This document shows, one piece after another, positions 8,735 to 17,987 of a stretch of DNA of 64,000 nucleotides. Both the position numbers and the translations under genes were made by a program. Under the pieces are notes generated by a model, which saw only the letters and a list, made by a program, of their open reading frames with translations, did no database searches and was not told where the DNA came from. How positions within the stretch are numbered: position 1 is the stretch's first letter; the number at the start of each line of letters is the position of its first letter. This DNA comes from Nocardiopsis gilva YIM 90087 (GTDB taxonomy: Bacteria > Actinomycetota > Actinomycetes > Streptosporangiales > Streptosporangiaceae): NCBI RefSeq assembly GCF_002263495.1, contig NZ_CP022753.1, positions 6,006,312 to 6,070,311 of the forward strand, read 5' to 3'.

Positions 8735-9907
8735 ATGAGTACCCACACCCTTGGCGCAGCCATGCCCGAAACCAGCGCCGGCCGCCTCCTCACCCTCCCT
8801 CCAACGATGCCGCAGCACACACCCGCCGGAGTGGTGGGCAATACCCCCATGCTGTGGATCGGCGAACCGTTCTGCGCGCCGCGGCAGGGATTCTGGGCCA
8901 AGCTCGAAGGCCACAACCCCGGCGGCATCAAAGACAGGACCGCCATCTACATGGTCGCGCGCGCCACCGAACGCGGGCAGCTCGCGCCCGGCGCGCCCAT
9001 TGTCGAATCCACCAGCGGCACGCTCGGCCTCGGACTCGCCCTGGCCGGAATCACCTTCGGGCACCCCGTTGCCCTGGTCACCGACCCCGGGATGGAACCG
9101 CTGATGGCGCGCCTCCTCGCCGCCTACGGCGCGGTCGTGCACACCGTCACCGAACCGCACCCCACCGGAGGCTGGCAGCAGGCCCGGCGCGACCGCGTGG
9201 CCGAACTCCTCGCCGCCGACCCCGCCGCCTACTGCCCCGACCAGTACAACAACCCCGATAACGTCGCCGCCTACGCTCCGCTCGCCCATGAACTGATAGC
9301 GCAGGTGGGGCGCATCGACACGCTCGTCGTGGCGGTCGGTACCGGTGGCCACTCCGCTGGAGTCTCCCGCGCCCTGCGCACCTTCTGCCCGCACCTGCGG
9401 GTCGTCGGCGTCGACACCATCGGCTCCACCATCTTCGGCCAACCCGCCCGGCCCCGCATCATGCGCGGTCTCGGCAGCAGCATCCACCCGCGCAATGTCG
9501 ACTACGGGACGTTCGACGAGGTGCACTGGGTCGACCCGGTGCAGGCCGTCCGGACCAGCCGCGTCCTCGCCTCCTCCCACTACGCGAGCGGTGGCTGGAG
9601 CGTCGGCGCGGTGGCCACGGTGGCGCGCTGGCTGTCGCGCACCCGCCCAGCGACCGAGCGCATCGTAGCGATCTTCCCCGATGGCCCCCAGCGCTACTTC
9701 GACACGGTCTTCAACGACGACTTCTGCGCGGAGAAAGGCCTGCTCGACCGACCCCCACTCGACGTACCCGACGAGATCGCCGACACGAGGGAGCGCACGG
9801 TGACGCGCTGGACGCGGTGCACGCGCGTCGTCGATCCGCGCGCCCTCGCTCCCGACGCTGGCGCTGGCGCCGGCTCCGCCGATGTGGTGGGGGAGGCGCG
9901 GCGATGA
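8735..9907 (+). CDS. PLP-dependent cysteine synthase-family enzyme
   Basis: A fold-type II PLP enzyme of 390 residues related to cysteine synthase and cystathionine beta-synthase. The PLP lysine is Lys66 in PGGIKDR, the substrate-anchoring loop is [12 protein letters not shown], and the glycine-rich phosphate loop is [11 protein letters not shown]. The C-terminus runs about 60 residues past the usual catalytic core without a CBS or ACT domain. The ATG at 8735 gives a short leader; an in-frame ATG at 8681 is possible. Its stop overlaps the MFS start (ATGA), so the two are translationally coupled. This suggests the enzyme makes or degrades an amino-acid-like compound that the transporter moves. 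Housekeeping cysteine synthesis is the alternative but would not explain the coupling. Confidence 0.82.
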   Translation: MSTHTLGAAMPETSAGRLLTLPPTMPQHTPAGVVGNTPMLWIGEPFCAPRQGFWAKLEGHNPGGIKDRTAIYMVARATERGQLAPGAPIVESTSGTLGLGLALAGITFGHPVALVTDPGMEPLMARLLAAYGAVVHTVTEPHPTGGWQQARRDRVAELLAADPAAYCPDQYNNPDNVAAYAPLAHELIAQVGRIDTLVVAVGTGGHSAGVSRALRTFCPHLRVVGVDTIGSTIFGQPARPRIMRGLGSSIHPRNVDYGTFDEVHWVDPVQAVRTSRVLASSHYASGGWSVGAVATVARWLSRTRPATERIVAIFPDGPQRYFDTVFNDDFCAEKGLLDRPPLDVPDEIADTRERTVTRWTRCTRVVDPRALAPDAGAGAGSADVVGEARR

Positions 9908-11256
9908 TCGAGACCTGGAAGCGATTCCGCGGCTTCGAGGGCAGTGTGCGGCTGTTGATGATCAACCAGCTCACGATCAACACGGCCTTCTACATGCTCA
10001 TGCCGTACCTGGCCTTCCACCTCACCAACAGCGTGGGCATGGCGGTGTGGGCGGTCGGACTCGTCCTCGGCATGCGCAACCTGGCCCAGCAGGGGATGTT
10101 CCTCGTGGGCGGCACCATCGCCGACCGGCTCGGCTATAAGCCCGCGATCTTGGCGGGATGTGCGCTGCGAACCGTCGGCTTCGCCGCGCTCGGGTTCGCC
10201 GACTCCCTGCCCGTGCTGCTCCTGGCGTCGGCCGCGACCGGGTTCGCCGGTGCGCTGTTCAACCCGGCCGTACGTGCCTACCTCGCCGCCGATGCGGGGC
10301 CGCGGCGGGTGGAGGCCTTCGCCCTGTTCAACGTCTTCTATCAGACCGGCATCCTGGTCGGCCCGCTCATCGGCATGGCACTCATCGCTGTCGACTTCCG
10401 GGTGGTGGCGGGCGTCGCCGCCGCGCTGTTCCTCGCGCTGACGGTGCTGCAGGCGCGAGCGCTGCCCGCTCGGCATGCAGCAGCCCCCAGCGGTTCCGGG
10501 GTGATCGGTGTGCTGGGCGACTGGCGCGGCGTGCTGGCCAACCGCGGTTTCGTCGTCTTCACGATCGCCATGGCGGGTTCCTATGTGTTGAATTTCCAGA
10601 TCTACCTGGCGCTTCCGCTGACCGTGCAGGACGCCGTCGCGGCGGCCGACCCGGGCGGCGATCTCGGCAGTGTCGCTGTCGCCTCCTTGTTCGGTGTCTC
10701 GGCGCTCGTCGCCATCGCCGGACAGGTCCGTATCACCGACTGGGCCAAGCGCCGATGGGATGCCAGCCAGGCCCTCCCACGTGGGCTGACCGTGATGGCG
10801 GTGGCGTTCCTGCCGATGCTCGCTGTCCCGCCCATCGAGGCGGCCGTGCGAGGGGCGGGGTTGGCACCGCTGCCCGCCACGGTGCTCGTCGTGGTGCCCG
10901 CGATCCTCACCGCCGCGCTTCTCGGCCTCGGCGGTGTGCTCGTGTATCCGTTCGAAATGGACACCGTCGTCCGGCTGTCCGGGGACCGGCTGGTCGCCAC
11001 GCACTACGGGCTGTACAACACCGTTTCCGGCCTCGCCATCACCGGCGGCAACCTGGCGGTCGGCGCCATGCTGGAGTTCGACGCCCCGATCGCTGCCACC
11101 GTGCCGTGGCTCGCCCTGGCGGCGCTGGGTGCGGTGGGCGCGCTGGGCCTCGTGCTGATCGGGCGGGCGGGAGGTCTTGCCTCGCCGTCCGCGCCGGACC
11201 GCGACACTGATGCCGAGCCCGCGGGGAGCGAACCGCGCGGACACGGCGGCGGCTGA
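9904..11256 (+). CDS. MFS transporter coupled to the PLP enzyme
   Basis: A 450-residue, 12-helix MFS protein, MdtH/exporter-like. It starts [13 protein letters not shown]; motif A in loop 2-3 is [12 protein letters not shown]. The ATG overlaps the preceding stop codon in ATGA, so the start is well fixed and the two genes form one transcription unit. It most likely exports the product, or a toxic analogue, of the neighbouring cysteine-synthase-like enzyme. That role rests on gene context only. It converges on a methyltransferase gene, with a strong two-way terminator in between. Confidence 0.85.
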   Translation: MIETWKRFRGFEGSVRLLMINQLTINTAFYMLMPYLAFHLTNSVGMAVWAVGLVLGMRNLAQQGMFLVGGTIADRLGYKPAILAGCALRTVGFAALGFADSLPVLLLASAATGFAGALFNPAVRAYLAADAGPRRVEAFALFNVFYQTGILVGPLIGMALIAVDFRVVAGVAAALFLALTVLQARALPARHAAAPSGSGVIGVLGDWRGVLANRGFVVFTIAMAGSYVLNFQIYLALPLTVQDAVAAADPGGDLGSVAVASLFGVSALVAIAGQVRITDWAKRRWDASQALPRGLTVMAVAFLPMLAVPPIEAAVRGAGLAPLPATVLVVVPAILTAALLGLGGVLVYPFEMDTVVRLSGDRLVATHYGLYNTVSGLAITGGNLAVGAMLEFDAPIAATVPWLALAALGAVGALGLVLIGRAGGLASPSAPDRDTDAEPAGSEPRGHGGG

Positions 11257-11265
11257 CCGCCCCGC

Positions 11266-11302
11266 GTTGGCCCCGGGCGTCGCCGCACGCTCCGGGGCCA
11301 AC
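11266..11302. terminator. Bidirectional terminator between convergent genes
   Basis: GTTGGCCCCG at 11266-11275 and CGGGGCCAAC at 11293-11302 form a perfect 10-bp stem with a 17-nt loop. It sits 9 nt after the MFS stop and 11 nt from the stop of the opposing methyltransferase, so it can serve both strands. Confidence 0.7.
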
Positions 11303-11313
11303 CGAGGCGCGCG

Positions 11314-12039
11314 CTACCGCGGCTCCGTCGTCGCGATGTAGACCGTGTTGGTCGCCTCGCGCTCTTGCAGCGGATTGGGGAAGCTGACGACCTCGGCCCT
11401 CGCCTCTGCGAAGACGTCGGCGAGCACCGCTGTGAAGTCGTCGTCCGGCGGGTCGTTCGACCACAGGGTGAAGACGCCGCCCGGCTGGAGGAGTTCGGTG
11501 AGGCGGCGCAGCCCCGCCGGTTCGTAGAACGGGGCGTGGCTGGGGTGCAGTACGTGGCGGGGCGAGTGGTCGATGTCGACGACGATGGCGTGGAAGCGAC
11601 GGCCCGGCTGTTCCGGGTCGAGGCCTACGGGGTCGGCGACCATCGCGAAGAAGTCGCCGTGGACCAACCGGCACCGGGAGTCCGCGTTCAGCGTGGCGCC
11701 CGCCGGGATCAGCTCGCGCTTGTGCCAGTCGATGACCTCGCCCAGCGCGTCGATCACGACCATGGACCGGACGTTCGGGTCCTCCAGCACCGTCTCGGCG
11801 GTGAAGCCGAGCCCGAGCCCGCCCACGGCCACGTCGAGGTCGGACTGGCCGGCGAGCTCGGCCAGCGCGATCCGTGCGACCTCGACCTCGGCCACCGTGA
11901 ACAGGCTGGACATCAGGAAGTCGTCGTCGAGTTTGATCTCGTAGGCGTCCTTGCGGAAGACCGGGTCCCATCGGCGGCGCAGGCTGATGACGCCCATCGG
12001 TGTCGGGCGCCAGTCCAGCTCTTCGAAGCGTGCGCTCAT
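11314..12039 (-). CDS. Spermidine-synthase-like Rossmann-fold protein
   Basis: A 241-residue class-I SAM-methyltransferase-fold protein of the spermidine synthase/polyamine aminopropyltransferase-like group. The nucleotide loop reads VAVGGLGLGFTAE, strand 2 ends in MVVIDALGE, and the strand-4 acidic motif is AIVVDIDHSPRH. The final block (PGGVFTLWSNDPPDDDF) matches actinobacterial relatives whose substrate is unknown. The ATG at 12039 is supported by GGAAG upstream. It lies 26 nt downstream of a TetR gene on the same strand and may be co-transcribed. It could be a methyltransferase or an aminopropyltransferase; the sequence does not decide. Confidence 0.7.
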   Translation of the reverse strand: MSARFEELDWRPTPMGVISLRRRWDPVFRKDAYEIKLDDDFLMSSLFTVAEVEVARIALAELAGQSDLDVAVGGLGLGFTAETVLEDPNVRSMVVIDALGEVIDWHKRELIPAGATLNADSRCRLVHGDFFAMVADPVGLDPEQPGRRFHAIVVDIDHSPRHVLHPSHAPFYEPAGLRRLTELLQPGGVFTLWSNDPPDDDFTAVLADVFAEARAEVVSFPNPLQEREATNTVYIATTEPR

Positions 12040-12065
12040 CGGATCTTCCGTTCTTCTGTGCTTGG

Positions 12066-12734
12066 TCATCGTCCGAACGGGCGCAGCGCGAGTTCGGTGG
12101 ACAGGTCGTCATCGCTGGACGGGGCAAGCAGCAGTCCGGCCACCACGTCGCGCACGAACCGTCCGGTGCCCGCCCAGTCGGGGCGGGTGTGGAGGCCGTC
12201 GCCCAGCTCCCGCTCATAGTCAGCGTAGGCGTGGGTGATCAGCAGTTCCGCGAGCACGCCCCGGCGTTCCATGACGGCCGCGTCCACCGAGGCGGCGGTG
12301 AGGGAGCGCAACCGCTCCTTTGCCTCGCGCACGTACTGCCCGGAGCCCTCCTCGGCGATGACGAGCTCCCGCAGCACGGGGTCGGTCCTGGCCTGGAGCA
12401 TGAAGCGGGCGAGCCACGTGGGCGGGCCGGTCCTGGCGAGGTGTTCGGCGAACGGAAGGAAGAGGCAGGAGATGTAGTCGCGTGGGTCCGCGGACCCCGC
12501 GACCTCCGCCAGCATCCGCCTGCGGATCTCCTCCATGGCGGCGGCGTGTTCGCGGACGATGGCCAGGACCAGGTCCTCCTTGGACCCGAAGTGGTAGCGC
12601 ACCGCGGAGTTGTTGGCCGCGCCCGCCTCCTCGGCGACTCTGCGGTTGGAAACCGCCGCGATGCCGTGCTCGGCGAACAGCCGCTCGGCTGTGCTCTGGA
12701 GCGCGTCCGGCGTCGATCGCGCGCGTCTACTCAT
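12066..12734 (-). CDS. TetR-family regulator
   Basis: A 222-residue regulator. The HTH lies at about residues 12-50 (TAERLFAEHG, VAEEAGAANNSAVRYHFGSK), a canonical TetR signature, and the C-terminal ligand domain is Leu/Ala-rich. The ATG at 12734 follows GGGAGGGGCGGG. It sits between the ferredoxin and methyltransferase genes on the same strand, so it is probably part of, or reads out with, the P450-ferredoxin unit. A palindromic site near 14480, between the P450 and the Old Yellow Enzyme gene, is a candidate target. Target and ligand are inferred only. Confidence 0.85.
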   Translation of the reverse strand: MSRRARSTPDALQSTAERLFAEHGIAAVSNRRVAEEAGAANNSAVRYHFGSKEDLVLAIVREHAAAMEEIRRRMLAEVAGSADPRDYISCLFLPFAEHLARTGPPTWLARFMLQARTDPVLRELVIAEEGSGQYVREAKERLRSLTAASVDAAVMERRGVLAELLITHAYADYERELGDGLHTRPDWAGTGRFVRDVVAGLLLAPSSDDDLSTELALRPFGR

Positions 12735-12873
12735 CCCGCCCCTCCCAGCGGGCGGAATCGGGGGATCCGCCGCGCCCCATGCTACGGGCTTCGGGCCCGG
12801 CGGAAGGCCCCGCGCACCGCGCGACTCCGCACCGCGCACGGCCGTACGAGTTGGCGGCGGGACGGCCCCGGTT

Positions 12874-13065
12874 CTATTCGTCGATCTCGATGGCCATGGT
12901 CGGGCACACGTCCGCGGCGTCACGAACCGGCCCGTGAAGCTCGGAGGCGGGCGACTGCTGGAGCAGCATCACCACGCCGTCGTCGTCCTGGTCGAATACC
13001 TCGGGGGCGAGCGCGACGCACTGGCCCGCACCGCAGCACATGTCCTTCTCGACTCTGATCTTCAT
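12874..13065 (-). CDS. [3Fe-4S] ferredoxin for P450
   Basis: A 63-residue soluble electron carrier that would pass electrons to the P450 encoded 84 nt upstream. The cluster Cys are Cys10, Cys16 and Cys54 (MCCGAGQC and VCPTMAIEI), with a non-ligand Cys11 at the position where four-iron ferredoxins have their extra ligand. Length and motif spacing match actinobacterial P450-associated ferredoxins. P450 then ferredoxin on one strand is the standard arrangement. No ferredoxin reductase is present in the window. Confidence 0.93.
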   Translation of the reverse strand: MKIRVEKDMCCGAGQCVALAPEVFDQDDDGVVMLLQQSPASELHGPVRDAADVCPTMAIEIDE

Positions 13066-13149
13066 GACCGATCGCTCCGCTCTCTCTACTTTCTCGCCGA
13101 TCTCTCGGCGCTGTCCGCTGTCGTGGTGCTCGCGTACTTCCGGCTGCTG

Positions 13150-14388
13150 TCACCAGGTCACGGGGAGGCCGACCAGCCCGCCCACCACCAGGCCGGTGCG
13201 CCGCTCCAACCGCTCGGGCGGGACGGCGAGCCGCAGGTGGGGCATCCGGTCCGTCAGCACGTCGAGGCTGATCTGGAGTTCGGCGCGGGCCAGCGCCTGG
13301 CCGACGCAGGAGTGCGCCCCGACGCCGAACGTGATGTGCCGGTTGGGCGTCCGGTCGAGGTCGAGCCGGTCGGGGTCCGGGAAGACCGACGCGTCGCGGT
13401 TGGCCGCGGCCAGGTTGTTCACCACGGTGCTCCCGGCCGGGATCGCCCCGCCCGCCACCTCGGTGTCCTCGGAGACGAAACGCGGCAGGCCGAACCCGGA
13501 GTTCGCGTCCATGCGCAGCGTCTCCTCCACCGCCGCGGGGATCCGGCCGCGATCGGCCAGCAGCGCGTCCCACGCCGCGCCGCCGTCATGGGTCAGCAGC
13601 AGGGCGACCATCTTGCTGATCATGTTCGCGGTGGTCTCATAGCCCGAGATCAGCAGGCCCATCGCGGTCTGCAGCAGTTCCTCGGAGCTCAGCCGGCCGT
13701 CGTCGCTGTCGCTGATGGTCGTCAGCTCGCTGAGCAGGTCGTCCCCGGGCTCGGCCCGCTTGCGCTCGATGTGCGCTCGCATGTAGCCGGTGAAGTCCGC
13801 CAGTGCCTCGGCGGTCTCCTCCTGGGTCAGCCGGGTCATGCTCAGCATCGCGTCCGACCACCCGGCGAACCGCTCCCGGTCCTCGTGGGGCGCGCCGAGC
13901 AGTTCGCAGATCACCCGCACCGGAAGCGGGAAGGAGAACGCCGAGGCCAGATCGGCGGGCCGGTCCCCGGCCTCCATCCCATCCACCAGCTCGTTGGCGA
14001 ACTTCTCGATCTGCGGCCGCATCGCGTTGACCCGCTTGGCGGTGAAAGAGCGGCTGAGCAGGCGGCGCCAGCGCGCGTGGTCCTGCCACTGCAGCAGCGC
14101 GTTGCCCTCCCGCATCCCGAACACGCCGCCGTCCTCCTGCGCGCTCACCCGTGCCGCCCCCTGGGCCGGGTCGAGTTGGCGGGTCCAGCGCGGGTCGGCG
14201 AGCAGGGTCTTCACGTCCTCGTACCGGCTGGCCAGCAGGGCGCTGTCGCCGCTGGGCAGGCGGATGTCGGCGACCGGACACGTCTCGCGCAGCTCCGCCC
14301 ACTCCGCCGGGGGATCGAGAGGGGCCGGGGCGGTGAACGGGTAGTCGTGCGCGACCGGGCAGGTCCGTCCGGGCTCAGCAGGGGCCAT
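13150..14388 (-). CDS. Cytochrome P450 (class I, ferredoxin-linked)
   Basis: A 412-residue monooxygenase with a complete motif set: I-helix ISGYETTANM with the normal acid-Thr pair, ExxR in AAVEETLRMD, and heme loop FGVGAHSCVG with Cys361 as ligand. Its N-terminus has the RTCPVAHDYPF and ETCPVADIRLPSG blocks typical of actinobacterial CYP105/107-like enzymes. The ATG at 14388 is preferred because GGAG lies 6 nt upstream; a GTG at 14406 would add six residues. The ferredoxin gene follows directly. It diverges from an Old Yellow Enzyme gene, which suggests a common oxidative/reductive pathway or common inducer. Substrate unknown. Confidence 0.93.
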   Translation of the reverse strand: MAPAEPGRTCPVAHDYPFTAPAPLDPPAEWAELRETCPVADIRLPSGDSALLASRYEDVKTLLADPRWTRQLDPAQGAARVSAQEDGGVFGMREGNALLQWQDHARWRRLLSRSFTAKRVNAMRPQIEKFANELVDGMEAGDRPADLASAFSFPLPVRVICELLGAPHEDRERFAGWSDAMLSMTRLTQEETAEALADFTGYMRAHIERKRAEPGDDLLSELTTISDSDDGRLSSEELLQTAMGLLISGYETTANMISKMVALLLTHDGGAAWDALLADRGRIPAAVEETLRMDANSGFGLPRFVSEDTEVAGGAIPAGSTVVNNLAAANRDASVFPDPDRLDLDRTPNRHITFGVGAHSCVGQALARAELQISLDVLTDRMPHLRLAVPPERLERRTGLVVGGLVGLPVTW

Positions 14389-14406
14389 GTCGATCTCCAA
14401 CTCCAC

Positions 14407-14670
14407 GTCGTCATCGGGATCACCAGCCCAAGTAGGCCATGATCATGATTGTTAAGTCAAGTGCATTAAAAGAAAGTCATATGACTTAATCGAGCCACAG
14501 ATGCCCCGGAAGACCGAGCACACGAAGCGGGACCTCCGATCCCGCAGGCATTCCGCATCAGCGGCGTGATTCAGATCGCAACCGACAGCGGATGACTATT
14601 TCCCAGGACATGGTTGTGAACGCATACATCTCTCCCACTCCAGGCACACCGCGTCTGATTGGACCCCGGA
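14407..14670. promoter_or_regulatory. Divergent regulatory region with two palindromes
   Basis: The space between the P450 and ene-reductase genes is locally AT-rich. It contains CATGATCATG (14438-14447) and the perfect 14-bp palindrome AAGTCATATGACTT (14474-14487); a partial half-site, TTAAGTCA, lies at 14452-14459. The longer palindrome is placed to control both genes. The TetR at 12066-12734 is the nearest candidate binder. No coding sequence is evident here. Confidence 0.5.
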
Positions 14671-15741
14671 ATGACAACCGCATTCGACCCGATTGACCTG
14701 GCCGGAACCCGACTCGCCAACCGCATCGCCATGGCGCCGATGACCCGGAACCGCGCCGCGGCGCCGGGCATGGTCCCGACCGACGCCATGGCGGCCTACT
14801 ACGCGCAGCGCGCCTCCGGCGGGCTCCTGATCAGTGAAGGCATCCAGCCTTCGGCCATCGGCCAGGGGTACGCCTACACCCCGGGACTGCACTCCGCCGA
14901 CCAGGTGGCCGGATGGCGCAAGGTCACCGACGCCGTGCACGCGGCCGGGGGCCGGATCTTCGCCCAGATCATGCACAGCGGGCGGATCGGCCACCCCAGC
15001 CTGCAGGCCGACGGCCAGGTACCGGTCGCGCCGTCGGCGATCGCCGCTCCCGGCCAGACCTTCACCTACGAGGGACCCAAGGACCTGGTCGTCCCCAGGG
15101 AGCTGACCGAGGCGGAGATCAACGACACCATCGCCGACTACTCGAGCGCCGCCCGCAACGCCATCGACGCCGGTTTCGACGGTGTGGAGATCCACGGCGC
15201 CAACGGCTACCTCATCCACCAGTTCCTGGCGACCGGCAGCAACCAGCGCACCGACGCCTGGGGTGGCTCGGTCGACAACCGCATCCGCTTCGCCGTGGAG
15301 GTCGCCACCGCGGTGACCGACGCGATCGGCGCGCACCGCACCGGCCTCCGCGTCTCCCCCACCAACACCTTCAACGGCATCGCCGAGGAGGGCACCGAGG
15401 CGACCTACCGCGCGCTGATCGACGCGATCGCCCCGCTGGGCCTGGCCTACCTGCACGTGTGCGAGGCCGGCCCGATCCGCGACATCAGCACCGACCTGCG
15501 CAAGCGCTTCGACGGAGCGTTCATCCTCAACCCCTACACCCCGGACCGTCCCACGGGACTCGACGAGCTGTCCCTCATCGAGGACGGCACCGCCGACATC
15601 CTCGCCTACGGCATCGCCTTCCTGGCCAACCCCGACCTCCCGGCCCGTCTCGCCGCGGGTGGCCCCTTCAACGAGGCCGACCCGTCCACCTTCTACGGCG
15701 GCGACGAGCGCGGGTTCACCGACTACCCCGCCCTCGGCTGA
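14671..15741 (+). CDS. Old Yellow Enzyme-family ene-reductase
   Basis: An FMN-dependent NAD(P)H:enoate reductase of 356 residues. Visible features are the N-terminal barrel strand with MAPMTRNRA, the substrate-binding HGANGYLIHQFL (His and Asn bind the carbonyl oxygen), the following SNQRTDAWGGS, and the phosphate loop near the end (ADILAYGIAFLANPDLPARL). All are diagnostic of NemA/OYE proteins, which reduce activated alkenes and nitro compounds. The ATG at 14671 matches family N-termini better than the TTG at 14659. It stands alone on the plus strand, divergent from the P450 operon and probably sharing its regulation. Confidence 0.92.
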   Translation: MTTAFDPIDLAGTRLANRIAMAPMTRNRAAAPGMVPTDAMAAYYAQRASGGLLISEGIQPSAIGQGYAYTPGLHSADQVAGWRKVTDAVHAAGGRIFAQIMHSGRIGHPSLQADGQVPVAPSAIAAPGQTFTYEGPKDLVVPRELTEAEINDTIADYSSAARNAIDAGFDGVEIHGANGYLIHQFLATGSNQRTDAWGGSVDNRIRFAVEVATAVTDAIGAHRTGLRVSPTNTFNGIAEEGTEATYRALIDAIAPLGLAYLHVCEAGPIRDISTDLRKRFDGAFILNPYTPDRPTGLDELSLIEDGTADILAYGIAFLANPDLPARLAAGGPFNEADPSTFYGGDERGFTDYPALG

Positions 15742-15916
15742 CCCGCGGTCGCGCCCCCATCCGCCGCCGCCTGATGCGGTCCCAACGTCGGGCGGCGGCA
15801 GTGGCCTCCGCGCAGTCCACCGCTGCCTCCGCCCACCCCCGCGAGAGGGCGCCGGGCGTCGCGAGGTCCCGCCCGACTCGGCTGACGTGCGAACAGCGCC
15901 AGCCCGCCCTGTCCCT

Positions 15917-16732
15917 TCAGGCCTCGTCCGGGGCGCGCTTGAATCCGTCGAGCCGTTGCGGTGTCAGGGGCTGGGAGAGGTCGCCCAAGCGCTCCCACAG
16001 CATCTCGAAGTGGCGGAGGTCCTCCTCCTCGGCGACGAGGCGGACACCGGCGATGCTGTAGACGGACGCGAGGCTCGGGCGGTCCGCGAAGTCCATGATG
16101 CGGAAGCTTCCGCCAAGGCCGGGGTGGTTCATGGTGTTCATCGGGATGTACCGCATGTCCACGACAGCCGAGTCGACCAGTTCGCCGAGCGTGTCGAGCT
16201 GGGCGCCGTGGACGCTGGGGCCGCCCACGGACAGCGACAGCACCGGCTCGTCGATGATCACCTGGAGTTCGGGGCCGTCGGCGCCGGTCAGGGCCTCGCG
16301 GGCACGTCTCTGTTCCTCGATCCACTCCTCGATCCGGCCCGGATCGCTGCCGACGCTGAGCGGCGGGCGGTGGGCGCGCGCGTAGCCGGCGGCGCGCAGG
16401 TACACGGGGATCGTCAGGACCTCCCACTCCCGGATCCGCGACGCGTGGACCTCCAGGGTGCGCAGGTCGGTGTAGGTGTGGGGGAAGGCCTCGAACTGGA
16501 GGGCCGCCGCCCAGGCGCGGCTGAGCCGTCGCCCGGTGCCCAGGGCGGCGTCGATGTCGGCCACGACGGTGCGGGACAGCCGTCGTTGCGCCCGCTCCGC
16601 GTCATCGAGGAGCTCCGGGGAGGCACCGGTCGCGGCCGCCAGTCGTTCGATCGAGGAGCCGACGCTGGTGCGGGCCTGCCGCAGTTCCGCCGCGAAGGGG
16701 AGCCAGAGGGCGGACGGTCGCGGTGTTCCCAT
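15917..16732 (-). CDS. XRE-family regulator with DUF5753 (Scr1-like)
   Basis: A 271-residue protein with an N-terminal helix-turn-helix (about residues 10-65) and the C-terminal DUF5753 domain that typifies Streptomyces Scr1-like developmental regulators; diagnostic segments are VLTIPVYLRAAGYARAHRPP and IIDEPVLSLSVGG. The ATG at 16732 has GGGAG upstream. Such proteins usually sit next to a DUF397 partner, but none is found beside this one. It converges on the ene-reductase and has 253 nt of upstream non-coding DNA towards a divergent DUF4429 gene. Target genes unknown. Confidence 0.85.
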   Translation of the reverse strand: MGTPRPSALWLPFAAELRQARTSVGSSIERLAAATGASPELLDDAERAQRRLSRTVVADIDAALGTGRRLSRAWAAALQFEAFPHTYTDLRTLEVHASRIREWEVLTIPVYLRAAGYARAHRPPLSVGSDPGRIEEWIEEQRRAREALTGADGPELQVIIDEPVLSLSVGGPSVHGAQLDTLGELVDSAVVDMRYIPMNTMNHPGLGGSFRIMDFADRPSLASVYSIAGVRLVAEEEDLRHFEMLWERLGDLSQPLTPQRLDGFKRAPDEA

Positions 16733-16985
16733 CGGGATCTCCCTTCCGCCCGTTCCGCCCCGCAAGGCGGAGCAGGCCACGTGGACCGCACGCATCCCGG
16801 TGCGATCTCGCGGCGGCCACGCACTCCGCTTGTCAGCAGAGTACCGACCGGTCCTGGGACGGAATCCGGCGCGGTAGGAGAAGCGAGCGGCGGAGTGAAC
16901 AGTGTGCGGCGTCCACATGCGGCCAGGTTTCCCGGCCCGCCCGCGACAGCGGCACGGCGTCGCGGCGCGATTTTAGGATGAGTCA

Positions 16986-17921
16986 ATGGACGAATTGCGG
17001 GGCAGGCAGGCCACGTGGCGGTTCGACGGTGAAACGGTCGCCATCCGGTACAACACCGGGTGGCTCGCCCATCCTCTGCTGAAGGACCTCGTCCAGTGCG
17101 ACGTCCCGGTGGCGGCGATCGCCTCGGTGGAGTTCAGCGCGGCGAGTGGGCGGGGCAAGAAATGGCAGCTGCGCCTGCGGCTGCGGGACCGGGCCGATCC
17201 GTTCGCGGCGGTCGGGGCGATGCTGTCCGAGGACGCACAGCCGTTCCGGCTGACGGGCGACGCCGCGACCGCGCTGGTCGCCGAGTACTACGGCGACCAG
17301 CTCACCTTCTCCGTCAATGCCGCTCGGGACGCTGATGAGGGCGCCCGGTCCGCGCGGGCTCCCGAGGAGTTCGCGCTCGGCTTCGTCCCGCCGCTGCCCC
17401 TGCATATCCAGACGAGCGAGGGAACCGCCTCCTTCGACGGCAGGTCGCTACGCCTGGGGTGGTCGGGCGACGCGAAGTCCTCCAAGAGGAAGGCCCAGCG
17501 GCGGGAGTTCGACCTCGGGGACATCCGCCAGGTCGAATGGGTCCCCTCCGACGGGTGGAACGAGGGCTACCTGCGCGTCGTCCCGCGGAACGCGAGCGAG
17601 GAACCTCCGACCAAGCCGAGACGCGACCTCTGCTGCCTGATCAGCGAGAGCAAGAAGGAGATCGCCCGATCGCTGCTGATGGCGGCGACCGTGACCGCCC
17701 ATCTCTGGGCCGCGCGCGGTCCCGACGCGATCAACGGGATCGAGGATCCGAGCGCGGGCGCGGGGCCGGCCCCGGCACCGCCGCTTCGGCTCACCGGCCC
17801 GGACGCCGAGGCCCACGCCGTCTACGACCGCATACGTGAACTCGGCCGCCTCCATGCGGAGGGCCTGCTGACCGACGACGAGTTTCAGACCAAGAAGGCC
17901 GAGCTGCTCGAACGCCTGTGA
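16986..17921 (+). CDS. DUF4429 / SHOCT-domain protein
   Basis: A 311-residue protein with two DUF4429-like beta-rich halves. The first covers about residues 1-110 (RQATWRFDGETVAIRYN), the second about 130-230 (GTASFDGRSLRLGW). They are followed by a Pro/Ala linker and a C-terminal SHOCT module (GRLHAEGLLTDDEFQTKKAE). DUF4429 resembles PH-like domains, and SHOCT is an oligomerisation helix pair. These proteins are common in Streptomyces and their function is unknown. No signal peptide or membrane helix. It is a single gene, divergent from the XRE regulator. Confidence 0.85.
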   Translation: MDELRGRQATWRFDGETVAIRYNTGWLAHPLLKDLVQCDVPVAAIASVEFSAASGRGKKWQLRLRLRDRADPFAAVGAMLSEDAQPFRLTGDAATALVAEYYGDQLTFSVNAARDADEGARSARAPEEFALGFVPPLPLHIQTSEGTASFDGRSLRLGWSGDAKSSKRKAQRREFDLGDIRQVEWVPSDGWNEGYLRVVPRNASEEPPTKPRRDLCCLISESKKEIARSLLMAATVTAHLWAARGPDAINGIEDPSAGAGPAPAPPLRLTGPDAEAHAVYDRIRELGRLHAEGLLTDDEFQTKKAELLERL

Positions 17922-17987
17922 CGGCCGGCCGCGTGCGGAGCCGAACGGTTCGGGCGTCCGGGTCGCGCGCCGAGGCGACGGCGGCGG

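Noticed and set aside
12610-14442. 610-codon plus-strand frame across the second P450 and ferredoxin
   Set aside because: Mirror of the minus-strand P450/ferredoxin genes, which have complete motifs.
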